DNA of 64,000 nucleotides from Nostocales cyanobacterium LEGE 11386 (GTDB taxonomy: Bacteria; Cyanobacteriota; Cyanobacteriia; Cyanobacteriales; Nostocaceae), in the NCBI GenBank assembly GCA_015207155.1, contig JADEXK010000016.1:30727-94726 (forward strand), in the 5' to 3' direction. The position numbers were made by a program, and so were the translations under genes. Below the pieces are notes generated by a model, which did not search any database, had not been told where the DNA came from, and saw only the letters and a list, made by a program, of their open reading frames with translations. Within the stretch, counting starts at the first letter, position 1; the number at the start of each line of letters is the position of its first letter. Below are positions 27,832 through 36,826 of the stretch, piece by piece.

Positions 27832-30153
27832 TTATTTAGCGGTATTCTTCAATTCTTGCCATCTTTGTCGCAGTCGATTCAAGTTAGGTGTATGACCACC
27901 ATAACGCCAGCCCACATAAGCTTGACAAATTTCATCTATTACTTGAGCCGTTGTTGGGGCATGATGCTGGTGTGATACTTTGGCATACTCTAGAGGTGTT
28001 TGGGCTGGATGTTTACTCAGACCTTTGACTGCTGCCCATTCCAGCATTTGCTGATACAGACTTTCCATCGGGGGCAATTTTTTCAACCAACGCCGCTTCA
28101 GCCATTCTTGCCACTGTCCCCAACCTAGCCAACCCAAAAAGGCTGTTGTTGTCGCCAAGATTATGCCAGTCAATACACCCAACCAACCTTGAGAAAATAA
28201 AGCTAAAAACCAAGCGATCGCTCTGGTTAACCAGCTAAATATGATCCCAAATAGATTATTTAGCAAACCTGTGACTGGCGAAGGTAACCACCCAGCTACC
28301 CATTGCCAAAACTGCCGGAGAACACTAAAACTTTGAATATCCTCAATGGACGGGGGAATCAAAGGATGATTGGGAATCGGGTCAAAAGCAAACCAGCCAT
28401 ATCTAGGGAAATACACTTCTGTCATCGCATAAGCATCTGTGTTGCGAACAACGTACATCCCTGTAAATGGATTAAACTGTCCTGCACTAAAACCAGCTAC
28501 CAACCGCGCGGGGATGCCAATGGAACGCAGCATCACTGTCAGAACTGTTGAGAAGTGGTCTGGATAGCCGCCTTTATGCTTGAACAAAAAAGCTTCTACC
28601 AAGTCTTCTTCTTCACTCAAGTAAGGCAGTCCTAAAGGATTTTCGGGAATAGAGTAGTTTTGCTTGAGGTACTGAGCCAGATATAACGCTTGTTCGTAGG
28701 GTGAATCTAAGGTTTTAGCAGACTGTGCTATCCGTTCTTGATTGTAGTTAGCGAGGATTTCTTGAGTGCGTTGCCGGACTTTTTCGCTAATTTCTGGAGG
28801 AACTTGTAAATAATAATTTTGAATATTGGGTGGATACTTAGTTGCCGCTTGTCCTAACAAAGTGCGATCGCGGTACGGTACTTCCGAAACGACGGTATAG
28901 GTCAGACCTTCTGATAATCCCACAGGCGATCGCAAACCATTTTCCCGGTCAACAGCAATGATTGGTGTGGGATAATAAATTTCTTTAGGATGAGACAAAG
29001 CGGGAATCAGGTTAGGCAAATCCGACACCACTGTGTACGTTTGGACAATTTCTCTAGTGCGACCAGTAAAGATAGGTAACAACAGACGAATTTGATAAGA
29101 CCAAGGCGATCGCCTGTGGGTGGTAACTTCCTCGTTGCGCGAAATCTCCCATCCTTTGCCGGTGTAGCGGTCAAATGCTAGCACTCGCCAAAAACCCTCA
29201 ATCTGCGATCGCACCCGCATGACTACTTTGGGTGTCATCTCTCCTCGCAGGTTTTGGTTAATTTGGCTATTAAAACCGTAATAAAAGTTATTATCTAAAC
29301 TGCCTGGTTGACCTGTTTGGCTTTGTCTATCACCATTACCGTCACCATTACCTTGATGATTCGCCTTGCCTTCGCGCACATAACCAGGATTCACAATACT
29401 ACGACCTGTAAAATTATCCTGGACATTAATTGGGGCACTTACAGGAAAATTCCGCAGCTGATAGCCAGGGAAGCGCGGTAAAACTGCAAAAATTGTCAGT
29501 CCTAGCCCGACAATTACAGTAAATAGTAATAAATAAGAAGATAAGCTGGAAGATAATTTAATTTTTTTTGACTTTTGATTTTTGACTGTTGACTTATTTA
29601 GACCGAGTTGTGAGCGGTAGTTTAGTGCTAAAGTCGGCAAGGCGATCGCTAAAAATAATAGCAGCACTGGCGCAAAAGCTAGAGTTTGGCTGAGTGTTGC
29701 TGCTACACCCAATAAAATCAATCCGATAACTATGGAATAGCCCAAGTCTTTACGCCGGGGCATATCAAAGCTATGCAGTATTTGCAGTTGAATTAATAAC
29801 TCTGCTAACGCTAACCGCGTATCATTCAATTCACCCAGCAATCGCCCAAAGAAAGCACCCAGTGCTATTAACATTCCCACAGCGATGCAAAACTTCACTG
29901 GAACATTGGGACTGCGGCGATGATAGTAACTCCAACCCACACCAACTATACTCAACGGCACCGCCCACAGACTAAATCCAGTCGCGGCAGCAATATCAGT
30001 TGCGACAACTCCCACGATGACTAACGCTAGTACTAGTACCCTTAAGGAAATTCCATCTTCCACTTCCATCGATGGCGATCTTTGGACATTTTGTCGCCAG
30101 TAACGGCCTACAGATAGAAGCCAAAACTGATTGATCCTGGATAAGTTAAACAT
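27832..30153 (-). CDS. TgpA-type membrane transglutaminase-fold protein lacking the catalytic Cys and His
   Basis: A 773-residue protein of the DUF3488 - transglutaminase-like - DUF4129 architecture. The first 230 residues hold several transmembrane helices. A periplasmic transglutaminase-like domain spans about 480-600, a further helix pair lies near 625-670, and a cytoplasmic C-terminal DUF4129-like domain ends in LNRLRQRWQELKN. In active members the nucleophile lies in a G-Y/F-C-E-H-F context. Here it reads GGYPDHF, with Pro531 in place of Cys. The His in the D-A-H-A-W motif is Tyr575 (DAYAMTEVY). Asp591 (FDPIP) remains. It is therefore unlikely to catalyse transamidation or proteolysis and may act as a binding scaffold. 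ATG 30153 is preferred over TTG 30168. Confidence 0.85.
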   Translation of the reverse strand: MFNLSRINQFWLLSVGRYWRQNVQRSPSMEVEDGISLRVLVLALVIVGVVATDIAAATGFSLWAVPLSIVGVGWSYYHRRSPNVPVKFCIAVGMLIALGAFFGRLLGELNDTRLALAELLIQLQILHSFDMPRRKDLGYSIVIGLILLGVAATLSQTLAFAPVLLLFLAIALPTLALNYRSQLGLNKSTVKNQKSKKIKLSSSLSSYLLLFTVIVGLGLTIFAVLPRFPGYQLRNFPVSAPINVQDNFTGRSIVNPGYVREGKANHQGNGDGNGDRQSQTGQPGSLDNNFYYGFNSQINQNLRGEMTPKVVMRVRSQIEGFWRVLAFDRYTGKGWEISRNEEVTTHRRSPWSYQIRLLLPIFTGRTREIVQTYTVVSDLPNLIPALSHPKEIYYPTPIIAVDRENGLRSPVGLSEGLTYTVVSEVPYRDRTLLGQAATKYPPNIQNYYLQVPPEISEKVRQRTQEILANYNQERIAQSAKTLDSPYEQALYLAQYLKQNYSIPENPLGLPYLSEEEDLVEAFLFKHKGGYPDHFSTVLTVMLRSIGIPARLVAGFSAGQFNPFTGMYVVRNTDAYAMTEVYFPRYGWFAFDPIPNHPLIPPSIEDIQSFSVLRQFWQWVAGWLPSPVTGLLNNLFGIIFSWLTRAIAWFLALFSQGWLGVLTGIILATTTAFLGWLGWGQWQEWLKRRWLKKLPPMESLYQQMLEWAAVKGLSKHPAQTPLEYAKVSHQHHAPTTAQVIDEICQAYVGWRYGGHTPNLNRLRQRWQELKNTAK

Positions 30154-30465
30154 TAAGACTGTCAGCAAAGGGATGTTGTAGATGCCATAAACACAATGTT
30201 AAGGATGTAAACTGACTACCTTGCGCGCTCATTGACATTTTTCACGCGAATTCCTCTCAAGAAAACAGGAACTCCCCGAAGGTAGCCTTTGGGAGTTTTA
30301 GCATCTTATACATGTGTCATTTTTACTGCGGTTAACGTAGAAGCCCTAATGACCGCTTGTTAAAAAGTAGAAGCCCTAATGACCTGTTGCTAAAAACGGA
30401 TAAGGTTCAAAGCTACGATAATCATTTGGTCTATCGGTGGATTAACCTCAAATTGGTCATTGCAG
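30154..30465. repeat. Spacer with a hairpin and two 30-bp tandem repeats
   Basis: Two direct copies of a 30-base unit beginning gtagaagccctaatgacc lie at 30337-30366 and 30367-30396, differing at 3 positions. A hairpin with arms aactccc (30270-30276) and gggagtt (30291-30297), extended by gaagg and ccttt, may terminate the hetZ-patU transcript. No gene is present. Confidence 0.6.
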
Positions 30466-31446
30466 CTATATCGTGGGACTAATCACAAACAACAACGGCT
30501 GTTCGTCTAGCTCTGGAAACTCCACTTCCAGAGTATAAGTCGGGTTAACTTGATTGCAGTATAACTCAACACTCAAATCTCCCGGACTTGAAGACTTTGC
30601 CACTGCTTGATTGCCATTGCCTTGCAGTTTCAAAATGCCTTGAGCGGGTAACTCACTCTGAACACGCAAATGTGTCATCTGACCCTGAGACTGATATTCT
30701 ACCCTCAGCGTCAGCGTCCCTGAGCTAGTTAACCATTGTCTTTCTACCACTGGATTAGTTGATGACACTGGTAAATTCAAATTATCTAGCAGTTGTTTCG
30801 CTGCCAGTAGTGACAATGCCATCTGTTGACGCGGTTGTAAATCTGAGTAATCGCTCTGAATCTGAGGCATTGCATTCAGAGTATCCACAGATCTATAGGT
30901 GCTTCTCAACACCAATCCTGCTAAATCATTGATGGTCTGGGAATCGTTGGGAAAAAAGCCTTCCACCACCTGAACTAATTTTGCCCCTAGAGGTAGTGAA
31001 GATGTGATCAACCCTTGACATTTTTCCAATAATTCTTGGAAAACTTTCTCTGGTAGGGGAATGGGCAGATTCAGCTTTGACTGCTGTGCCATCCATCCCC
31101 AACTGGGAGTTAAGGCTAGCGATCGCTCTTCCACACAATCTGGGTACTCTACTAATTGTGTCTCCCAAGGAAAGAGAGGAGGGTGGTTTTCGACTTGGAT
31201 TTGTAACCGACGCTTGAGGACGGCTTGAAAACGTTCTTGCACAGTAGGAATTTCTCCCAATTGAAAGGTTTGGGGTATTCCTCCCAATTCTGGCTCGCCG
31301 CCTGTAAAGGCGGCTACTTCCTTGAGAGGGTGATTTTCCCCTTTGATGTCCTCACACTCTACCAATTTAGTCTCGTTGGTGTTAGCTTTATGTGCCAACA
31401 ACCAATCGAGTAAATCGTGTTGTAAGGATTCTGAGTCACTATTCAT
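30466..31446 (-). CDS. patU: PatU, heterocyst-patterning protein (unsplit form)
   Basis: A 326-residue protein directly downstream of hetZ. Its ATG overlaps the hetZ stop codon by 8 bases, so translation is coupled. From position, length and composition I identify it as PatU. In Anabaena sp. PCC 7120 this gene is split into patU5 and patU3, while here it is one frame. PatU3 affects heterocyst spacing. There is no obvious enzymatic motif or membrane helix. The N-terminal third is acidic (LLDWLLAHKANTNETKLVECED) and the C-terminal half is beta-rich (LTLRVEYQSQGQMTHLRVQSE). I recognised it by memory of the hetZ-patU context, not by search. A GTG at 31458 would add four residues. Confidence 0.75.
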   Translation of the reverse strand: MNSDSESLQHDLLDWLLAHKANTNETKLVECEDIKGENHPLKEVAAFTGGEPELGGIPQTFQLGEIPTVQERFQAVLKRRLQIQVENHPPLFPWETQLVEYPDCVEERSLALTPSWGWMAQQSKLNLPIPLPEKVFQELLEKCQGLITSSLPLGAKLVQVVEGFFPNDSQTINDLAGLVLRSTYRSVDTLNAMPQIQSDYSDLQPRQQMALSLLAAKQLLDNLNLPVSSTNPVVERQWLTSSGTLTLRVEYQSQGQMTHLRVQSELPAQGILKLQGNGNQAVAKSSSPGDLSVELYCNQVNPTYTLEVEFPELDEQPLLFVISPTI

Positions 31447-32659
31447 GAGTAGATGCACCTGATCCGGACACTAAGGAGTTACGAATTTCCCATGCTTGTT
31501 CCAGAATCTTAAACCAGCGTTTTTGTAGTTGTGCTGTGGACAACCCTAAGGTTTTGGCAATTTTTTCATCTGGTTGTCCCTGTTGTTTCAATTCCAGTAA
31601 CGACCGTTGTTGATCATCTAACTGAGCTGTATAATCTTGCCATTGCTGGGGAGTTAAACCTAAATTAGTATGCAGTGAGGCTTCCAACCACTCATGAACT
31701 AATTCCCAACGGTGTAATAAGGCAAACCGAATTAGATGATATTTAAAGCGTTGCTGTAAGTAGTCTCTCTGCCGGGGAGTTAAACCCAAAATCGACTCAA
31801 TTTCCTGTGTTGATAAATCCTGGAGGCGGAGGGAAAAATAATCTGCACAGTCAGATTGTTGCCGTTGTTCCAGGTAATCCATTAGTTCCGTAATCACAAC
31901 AGAACGGAGAGTATCTTCTTCAGGTTCTGGTTCTGGTTGCATTGCCATTGCTGAACGCAACTGCTGTACTGCTGGTTCTTCCCAAGAACCATCAGCCTCA
32001 TTAGAGCTACCTTCTGCGGCTTGTTCTATATCTACGCTGGTTTCCTGGGGTTGCTGTTGCGAAAAAGTTTGTGCCCGCAGGATAATTAGCTGTTGCTGAC
32101 GTCCTGGTAAGGGTATACGCCGCTTGCCATAGCGTTCAGTGAATGCCATATACTCTGCTAATTCCAACAGAGTTTGGGGACGATAGGTGGGTCCCATTTG
32201 GTTTTCTCGTCGGAAAGCATTTAAAGCCTCCAGATAAAAACCCTGGAGAAAATCTTCAATAATGGTCAGCCGTCCTTGATAGCTCAACTGCCTTTGAGGA
32301 GGATTAATGTAGCGATAAATAATTGCACTGAGAGTACTGTGTAACTCTACCCTACCCCGGCTGGAACCTAACTGATAGTACCGAAGACACTGTTGTAGCC
32401 GATGTCTGGCTAGGGACATAGCCGAGCTTTCCACAGCACCGGAAGCTTGAATTCGTTTACTTTCGTTGCAAATCCGGTATACTTCGGTGGTAATTCGTCT
32501 TGCTACATCATGGCAATTCTGTTTTGCAGCTTTGGTTGACTCCTGAAGCTCCTGGCATAGGAGTTGAAATGTCCCCTCCACGCCGATAGAATTTTCTCCC
32601 TGAACTGTTGGGGTGGGAACTGTTGTGTTTGGAATTGTTGCGGTTGCGGCTGAATTCAT
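31439..32659 (-). CDS. hetZ: HetZ, heterocyst differentiation regulator
   Basis: A 406-residue protein recognised from its characteristic segments: the start MNSAATATIP, then GAVESSAMSLARHRLQQCL, LSYQGRLTIIEDFLQGFYLE, RYGKRRIPLPGRQQQLIILR and the C-terminal LGLTPRQRDYLQQRFKYH. HetZ acts early in heterocyst development with HetR and HetP, and in Anabaena its gene is a direct HetR target. The C-terminal 130 residues look like a sigma-factor-like or HTH region (EKIAKTLGLSTAQLQKRWF). A TTG at 32674 would add five residues, so the ATG was preferred. The gene is divergent from the 32863 gene with a 203-base shared promoter region, in which I did not see a clear HetR palindrome. Confidence 0.9.
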   Translation of the reverse strand: MNSAATATIPNTTVPTPTVQGENSIGVEGTFQLLCQELQESTKAAKQNCHDVARRITTEVYRICNESKRIQASGAVESSAMSLARHRLQQCLRYYQLGSSRGRVELHSTLSAIIYRYINPPQRQLSYQGRLTIIEDFLQGFYLEALNAFRRENQMGPTYRPQTLLELAEYMAFTERYGKRRIPLPGRQQQLIILRAQTFSQQQPQETSVDIEQAAEGSSNEADGSWEEPAVQQLRSAMAMQPEPEPEEDTLRSVVITELMDYLEQRQQSDCADYFSLRLQDLSTQEIESILGLTPRQRDYLQQRFKYHLIRFALLHRWELVHEWLEASLHTNLGLTPQQWQDYTAQLDDQQRSLLELKQQGQPDEKIAKTLGLSTAQLQKRWFKILEQAWEIRNSLVSGSGASTHE

Positions 32660-32862
32660 AGTCTCGGTTTTCAAAAGACCCTAAAATACTTAAATACAAC
32701 CTGTACGACCGTGGGTATTGGCTTTTGGGATTTGCGTATAAGCTAAACGCAGGACAATCCAGCATTTAGGATGTGACTACTTTTATTGTTCCCAACTTTG
32801 ATGGGATTGTTCACACTTGATAGATGTTTTTGCCATTACCCAGGAGCCGTTGACAAGTCATT

Positions 32863-33336
32863 ATGGATTTAAAAACACAAATTCAATTGCTGATTGATCA
32901 TGCACCCCGCGATGGCATAACACCACATCTTGTTTCAGCAATTGCTCCTGCTTTGATCGCGATCGCTAAGAAATTACGCCATTCCCAATACTATATTCTC
33001 CAAAATTCGGAGGAGAGTTGGGTTTTAACTACATTGAGCAATCGGGCAAATCCAGGACTGGAAAAGCGTGTCATCTACGCTTTTCCTACCATACAGGATG
33101 TCTCCCTAATTTCACCTGCTGGGCTTGACCCTCAAATGCTAGCTAAAATTGTTCCTGTTACCCATATTTTGTTCCAATTGGTGGCATTAGAACCCGTAGA
33201 TAGTATCGTTTTTTTGGAGACGCCGGGTCAGACCACTCATACCTTTGAAGTGCAGCGATCGCAATTGCAAAATCTCTTGCAACAACAGATTAAACAACAG
33301 CAATCAGGTAAACAGATACCCCCAAATATTGCATAA
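32863..33336 (+). CDS. Conserved-looking cyanobacterial protein of unknown function
   Basis: A 157-residue soluble protein starting MDLKTQIQLLIDHAPRDG. Alternating helix and strand segments (LVSAIAPALIAIAKKL, WVLTTLSNR, EKRVIYAFPTIQDV) suggest a small alpha/beta domain. The last 25 residues are a Gln-rich helix (LLQQQIKQQQSGKQ). There is no signal peptide or catalytic motif I can name. It is divergent from hetZ and shares the intergenic region, so coregulation is possible. The sds gene lies convergently downstream. Confidence 0.75.
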   Translation: MDLKTQIQLLIDHAPRDGITPHLVSAIAPALIAIAKKLRHSQYYILQNSEESWVLTTLSNRANPGLEKRVIYAFPTIQDVSLISPAGLDPQMLAKIVPVTHILFQLVALEPVDSIVFLETPGQTTHTFEVQRSQLQNLLQQQIKQQQSGKQIPPNIA

Positions 33337-33473
33337 AAAAATTTTGGAGTGAGGATTTATTAGATACAATCTCAAATCCTCACTCCATCTGGGCAAGTTT
33401 TTTTAAATCGGGAAAACCACGGCAGCAAAACTTCCGCAAAATTTTAAATTTATAATTTATCACCCCAGATCAG

Positions 33474-34445
33474 CTAATAAAGCCGACTAAGTACGTAGTC
33501 AGCTATGTTAACCAATGCCTGCTGTGATTCGGAGGCTGGAAGAACAGCAAGATGATCAACTGCTAACTTGGCATGGTGAGCGGCTAATTCCCTCGCCTGC
33601 TGTATACCTTGACTATCTTGAATCAACTCCAGTGCTTGCTCTACATCTCCTTGTTGGGTAAACTTGCGTTCAATTAGCGCTTCCAGGTATGGTTTTTCCT
33701 TTAAAGCAAATAAAACTGGTGCTGTGAGATTGCCGCTTTTGAGATCAGAGCCTGCCGGTTTACCCAAGGTATCTGTTGTACTGGTGAAATCTAAAATATC
33801 ATCCATAATCTGAAATGCCAGACCTAGATGACGACCGTAGTTGAACAGATGTTCAGCAGTTTCTAGGGAAACGTCACTAAGTAACCCAGCTGCTTTGGAA
33901 CTGTTGGCAATTAACGATGCTGCTTTGTAATAGCTCTTTTTTAGATAAGTTTCTATTGAGATGCCATGATCAAAACAATTTATTCCTTGCTGGATTTCTC
34001 CGGTAGCCAGATCCATAATTACTTCTGAGAGTAGTTTCACCACCTCCAAATTGTCCAAATTTGCCAAATACCAAGAAGCTTGAGCAAAGAGAAAATCTCC
34101 TGCCTGTATAGCAATGCGGTTGCCAAACAAACTATGAACTGTGGGCACACCTCGCCGCATTTGTGATTCATCTACCACATCGTCATGCACTAAGCTTGCT
34201 GTGTGAATCATTTCTGTAATCTCAGCTAAACGCCGATGACGAAGCGTGATGTCTTGTCCTAACATTGTCGCCCGCGATATCAGCAGAACAATTGCCGGTC
34301 TGATACGCTTTCCTCCTGCTCCAAATAGGTGTTCTGCCGCCGCGTAGAGGATAGGGTGGTCATTGCCAATGAGCTGTATCAGGTTATCTGCTAATATTTG
34401 CAGGTCTGCTTCCACAGGGGTAAAAAGGGAGGTAGCTGGGGTCAT
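33474..34445 (-). CDS. sds: Solanesyl/polyprenyl diphosphate synthase
   Basis: A 323-residue long-chain trans-prenyltransferase that makes the side chain of plastoquinone and phylloquinone. The first aspartate-rich motif is DDVVD (88-92) and the second is DDILD (215-219). The substrate lysine and arginine are in GGKRIRP (44-50). The residues before the first motif are Ser and Leu-Val-His (ASLVHDD), small residues that allow long products. Product length cannot be fixed from sequence. It is monocistronic. Confidence 0.92.
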   Translation of the reverse strand: MTPATSLFTPVEADLQILADNLIQLIGNDHPILYAAAEHLFGAGGKRIRPAIVLLISRATMLGQDITLRHRRLAEITEMIHTASLVHDDVVDESQMRRGVPTVHSLFGNRIAIQAGDFLFAQASWYLANLDNLEVVKLLSEVIMDLATGEIQQGINCFDHGISIETYLKKSYYKAASLIANSSKAAGLLSDVSLETAEHLFNYGRHLGLAFQIMDDILDFTSTTDTLGKPAGSDLKSGNLTAPVLFALKEKPYLEALIERKFTQQGDVEQALELIQDSQGIQQARELAAHHAKLAVDHLAVLPASESQQALVNIADYVLSRLY

Positions 34446-35490
34446 GGATGGGCGGACTCTGGCTTAGTTACGAAAGTTTACATATTCTGTACTCATTTTA
34501 AGATAACCCAGTGCGAGCGCAAAATTTTGATTAGAGAATACTCGCCCATTCGCCGTTTGTTCTTCACATACAGTTAAGGATAAAATCCTTACGGCCACAG
34601 CTACAGCTATATTTTTTCCTGAGAAAAATCTTATGTTAATCAGGTCAACTATTTTTTGGTAGGTATTATCTGTGTTGCACAAATTAAGAAAATAAAACTT
34701 GCTTAAATTATTTGTATCTTTTAACACTATTAACTAAGTAATACGTCTATGAAAATACAAATAATTATTATTTTTGTCAAAAATTGATTTTTAAGCATCA
34801 TTATTCACAAGTGACGAGCAGCACCATACTTATGTAAAATCCGCAAAAAAATATTCAATTTATACATTAATTGTTTCAGTTCAGATTAAGTTCTCTCAGC
34901 CTGGTTTTTAACCCTCTAGAAAATTTTAAATTTCACTCCAAAGTTGGCTGAAAACTCAGGATCATTGTGCTACGCTAAAATCTAGGGATTTTAAATTTTT
35001 CAGTTACTCAATTCTTCAAAGGTAAGCCGCCTTTAGGTAGTTTTACTTACATAGATTTGAGGATCTAAAATAAGTCGTCGCCGTAAATGGGAATTTAGGA
35101 AAATATTCCTTTGTTCTTTGCTTCGGTAGTTGAGCCTTTTGGGATAGAGCTTTGCGGTATCCTTATGGTTATTCGCAGCAAGCTTTTAGCGTGTGTTGGA
35201 CGCTGAGGCTGCTCTTGTCATAGAGGTATGCCCGAAATTAATGCAGACTAGGTAGACTGCTGAAGAGTGCAGTTGAATTGCTATTTGGCAATTTATTTAA
35301 CTGTTGTGGTGTGTGTGGTCTGCAAAAAACTCGGTTCAATAAATATCTAGTTGACCGTAGAGAATTATTACTTTACGGAGAAATTTAGTATATATAGCAA
35401 ACTACAGCCATCAAGAATGCTCTTGGTTGGTTGAATTTCTACTAATTTTACAAAATTTCATATTCCTTTAAGCAAGGTGCTGGTAGAACG
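34446..35490. other. Kilobase spacer with a possible noncoding RNA or long leader
   Basis: The first 500 bases are AT-rich with no gene (an 87-codon minus-strand frame is unconvincing). From about 35010 to 35340 the composition becomes more GC-balanced and hairpins cluster. gtaag/cttac lies near 35030. ggata/tatcc lies near 35142-35165. A longer one, cagttgaattgc with gcaatttatttaactg, lies at 35270-35303. This looks more like structured RNA than random spacer. I do not recognise the family. Confidence 0.35.
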
Positions 35491-35688
35491 ATGATTTACG
35501 GGAAGATGCCTATGTTGATTTTTATTTTAGCTGCTGGTTATTTGTTCACAGTCTACCTATTACTAGCTTTGGCAAAGCGTACCAGCAAAAAATCTACTCC
35601 TAGAAATTTACCTGCGGCCAACCCAGGAAAACGCAAGCCAGATATATCGGTAACTTCTAAGGTAACTGAGGCAGTCAATAGTCAATAG
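35491..35688 (+). CDS. Small single-helix membrane protein, hypothetical
   Basis: A 65-residue frame with one strong transmembrane helix (MLIFILAAGYLFTVYLLLALA, about 8-28), followed by a basic tail (KRTSKKSTPRNLPAANPGKRKP). That topology is typical of real small membrane proteins. The last residues (TEAVNSQ) read a dispersed gtcaatagtcaatag repeat that continues after the stop. No homologue is known to me. It could start at the internal ATG for Met6 or Met8. The upstream region may be its leader. Confidence 0.5.
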   Translation: MIYGKMPMLIFILAAGYLFTVYLLLALAKRTSKKSTPRNLPAANPGKRKPDISVTSKVTEAVNSQ

Positions 35689-35689
35689 A

Positions 35690-35830
35690 CTAAAACGGCT
35701 GTGCAGAAGTCAATAGTCAACAGATTCGCGGGAGTCCCCAGGCTCAACGGCACGAAGTGGAGTAGTCTGGGGAGGGATAGCGGGACGATGGAGGAACGAA
35801 GTCGTCCAACGGTTCAGGATGCTACTGACT
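35690..35830. repeat. Repeat block between the small membrane protein and murI
   Basis: It contains agtcaatagtcaa words and a GC-rich unit around ggagtccccaggctcaacgg and ggggagggatagcgggacga with partial self-complementarity (tcccc with gggga). It is a dispersed spacer repeat, noncoding. Confidence 0.45.
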
Positions 35831-35847
35831 AATTATCTAACACAGTT

Positions 35848-36699
35848 TTATTGAACTTGGGAAACTGCAATATCTGTGAAGTCCACAACCTCAACCATGG
35901 GAGTATGGCCTAGCCATTGCACACCGGATTGAGCAAACTGTTGTGGACAACCACTGACGGCAAAACGAGTTGGTAGTGGGGGATGGATATTGCTTAAGCC
36001 GAGTAGGTCTAACTCTTGAGTACAAGCCGCCACCACATGAACAGCTGGGTCAATTAGTTTGACATGAGGAGGGAGAAGCGATCGCAGTACGGGTGCCAGA
36101 TGAGGATAATGAGTACAGCCGTAGACTAAAGTATCAATTTCTTGCTGTAGTAAAGGCTCTAAATAAGAGCGTGCTACTTCAGTAGTGTAGGGGTCATGAA
36201 TGCGATTCTGCTCAATGAGTGGCACAAACTCTGGACAACTGACTTGCCAAACTTGGACATTTGGATCAATTTCCAGAATAGCGTGCCGATAAGCATTGCT
36301 TTTGGCTGTAGCTGGGGTAGCAATCACACCAATCCGCTTTCCTTGCTGCACTGCTGCTTTAGCTCCTGGGAGAATGACTCCAAGGATGGGCATACTGAAT
36401 TCCCCACGTACTATTTCTAGTGCGAGGGCAGAACTAGTATTACAAGCCATGACCACCATCTTGACACGTTGCTGTTGCATCCATTTCAGGATTTCGCGCA
36501 CATACTGTAAAATCTCTGCTTGTGAGCGAATCCCATAAGGCAGTCGAGCTGTGTCTCCAAAGTAAATAATAGATTCATTGGGTAGATGGCGATAGAGTTG
36601 CCGCAGTACCGTCAGCCCACCCACACCACTGTCAAAAACGCCAATTGGGGCACGTTGAGGCTCTTTATCAGCAAAATCGTAAAGATGACCTTCAAACAT
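35848..36699 (-). CDS. murI: Glutamate racemase
   Basis: A 283-residue cofactor-independent racemase that supplies D-glutamate for peptidoglycan. The first catalytic cysteine lies in MACNTSSALA and the second in YGCTHYPHLAP. GVFDSGVGGLTVL and YFGDTARLPYG are the substrate-binding N-terminal motifs. A GTG at 36714 would add five residues, so ATG 36699 was preferred. It follows the two amidase genes on the same strand with a gap of about 110 bases, forming a peptidoglycan gene cluster. Confidence 0.93.
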   Translation of the reverse strand: MFEGHLYDFADKEPQRAPIGVFDSGVGGLTVLRQLYRHLPNESIIYFGDTARLPYGIRSQAEILQYVREILKWMQQQRVKMVVMACNTSSALALEIVRGEFSMPILGVILPGAKAAVQQGKRIGVIATPATAKSNAYRHAILEIDPNVQVWQVSCPEFVPLIEQNRIHDPYTTEVARSYLEPLLQQEIDTLVYGCTHYPHLAPVLRSLLPPHVKLIDPAVHVVAACTQELDLLGLSNIHPPLPTRFAVSGCPQQFAQSGVQWLGHTPMVEVVDFTDIAVSQVQ

Positions 36700-36826
36700 A
36701 GAAGTTGAATACACAGGTAGATCTTGATTTAAGTTTTTAGCTTTAAAATACAGAATTTAGCAGAGAATTTGTTAACTGACCACTAATTTACACCCGTTTA
36801 CTTAATTAGTAATTTGTCCGGCATTT

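Noticed and set aside
34464..34727. 87-codon minus-strand frame behind sds
   Set aside because: Low complexity, no start signal and no resemblance to a known protein.
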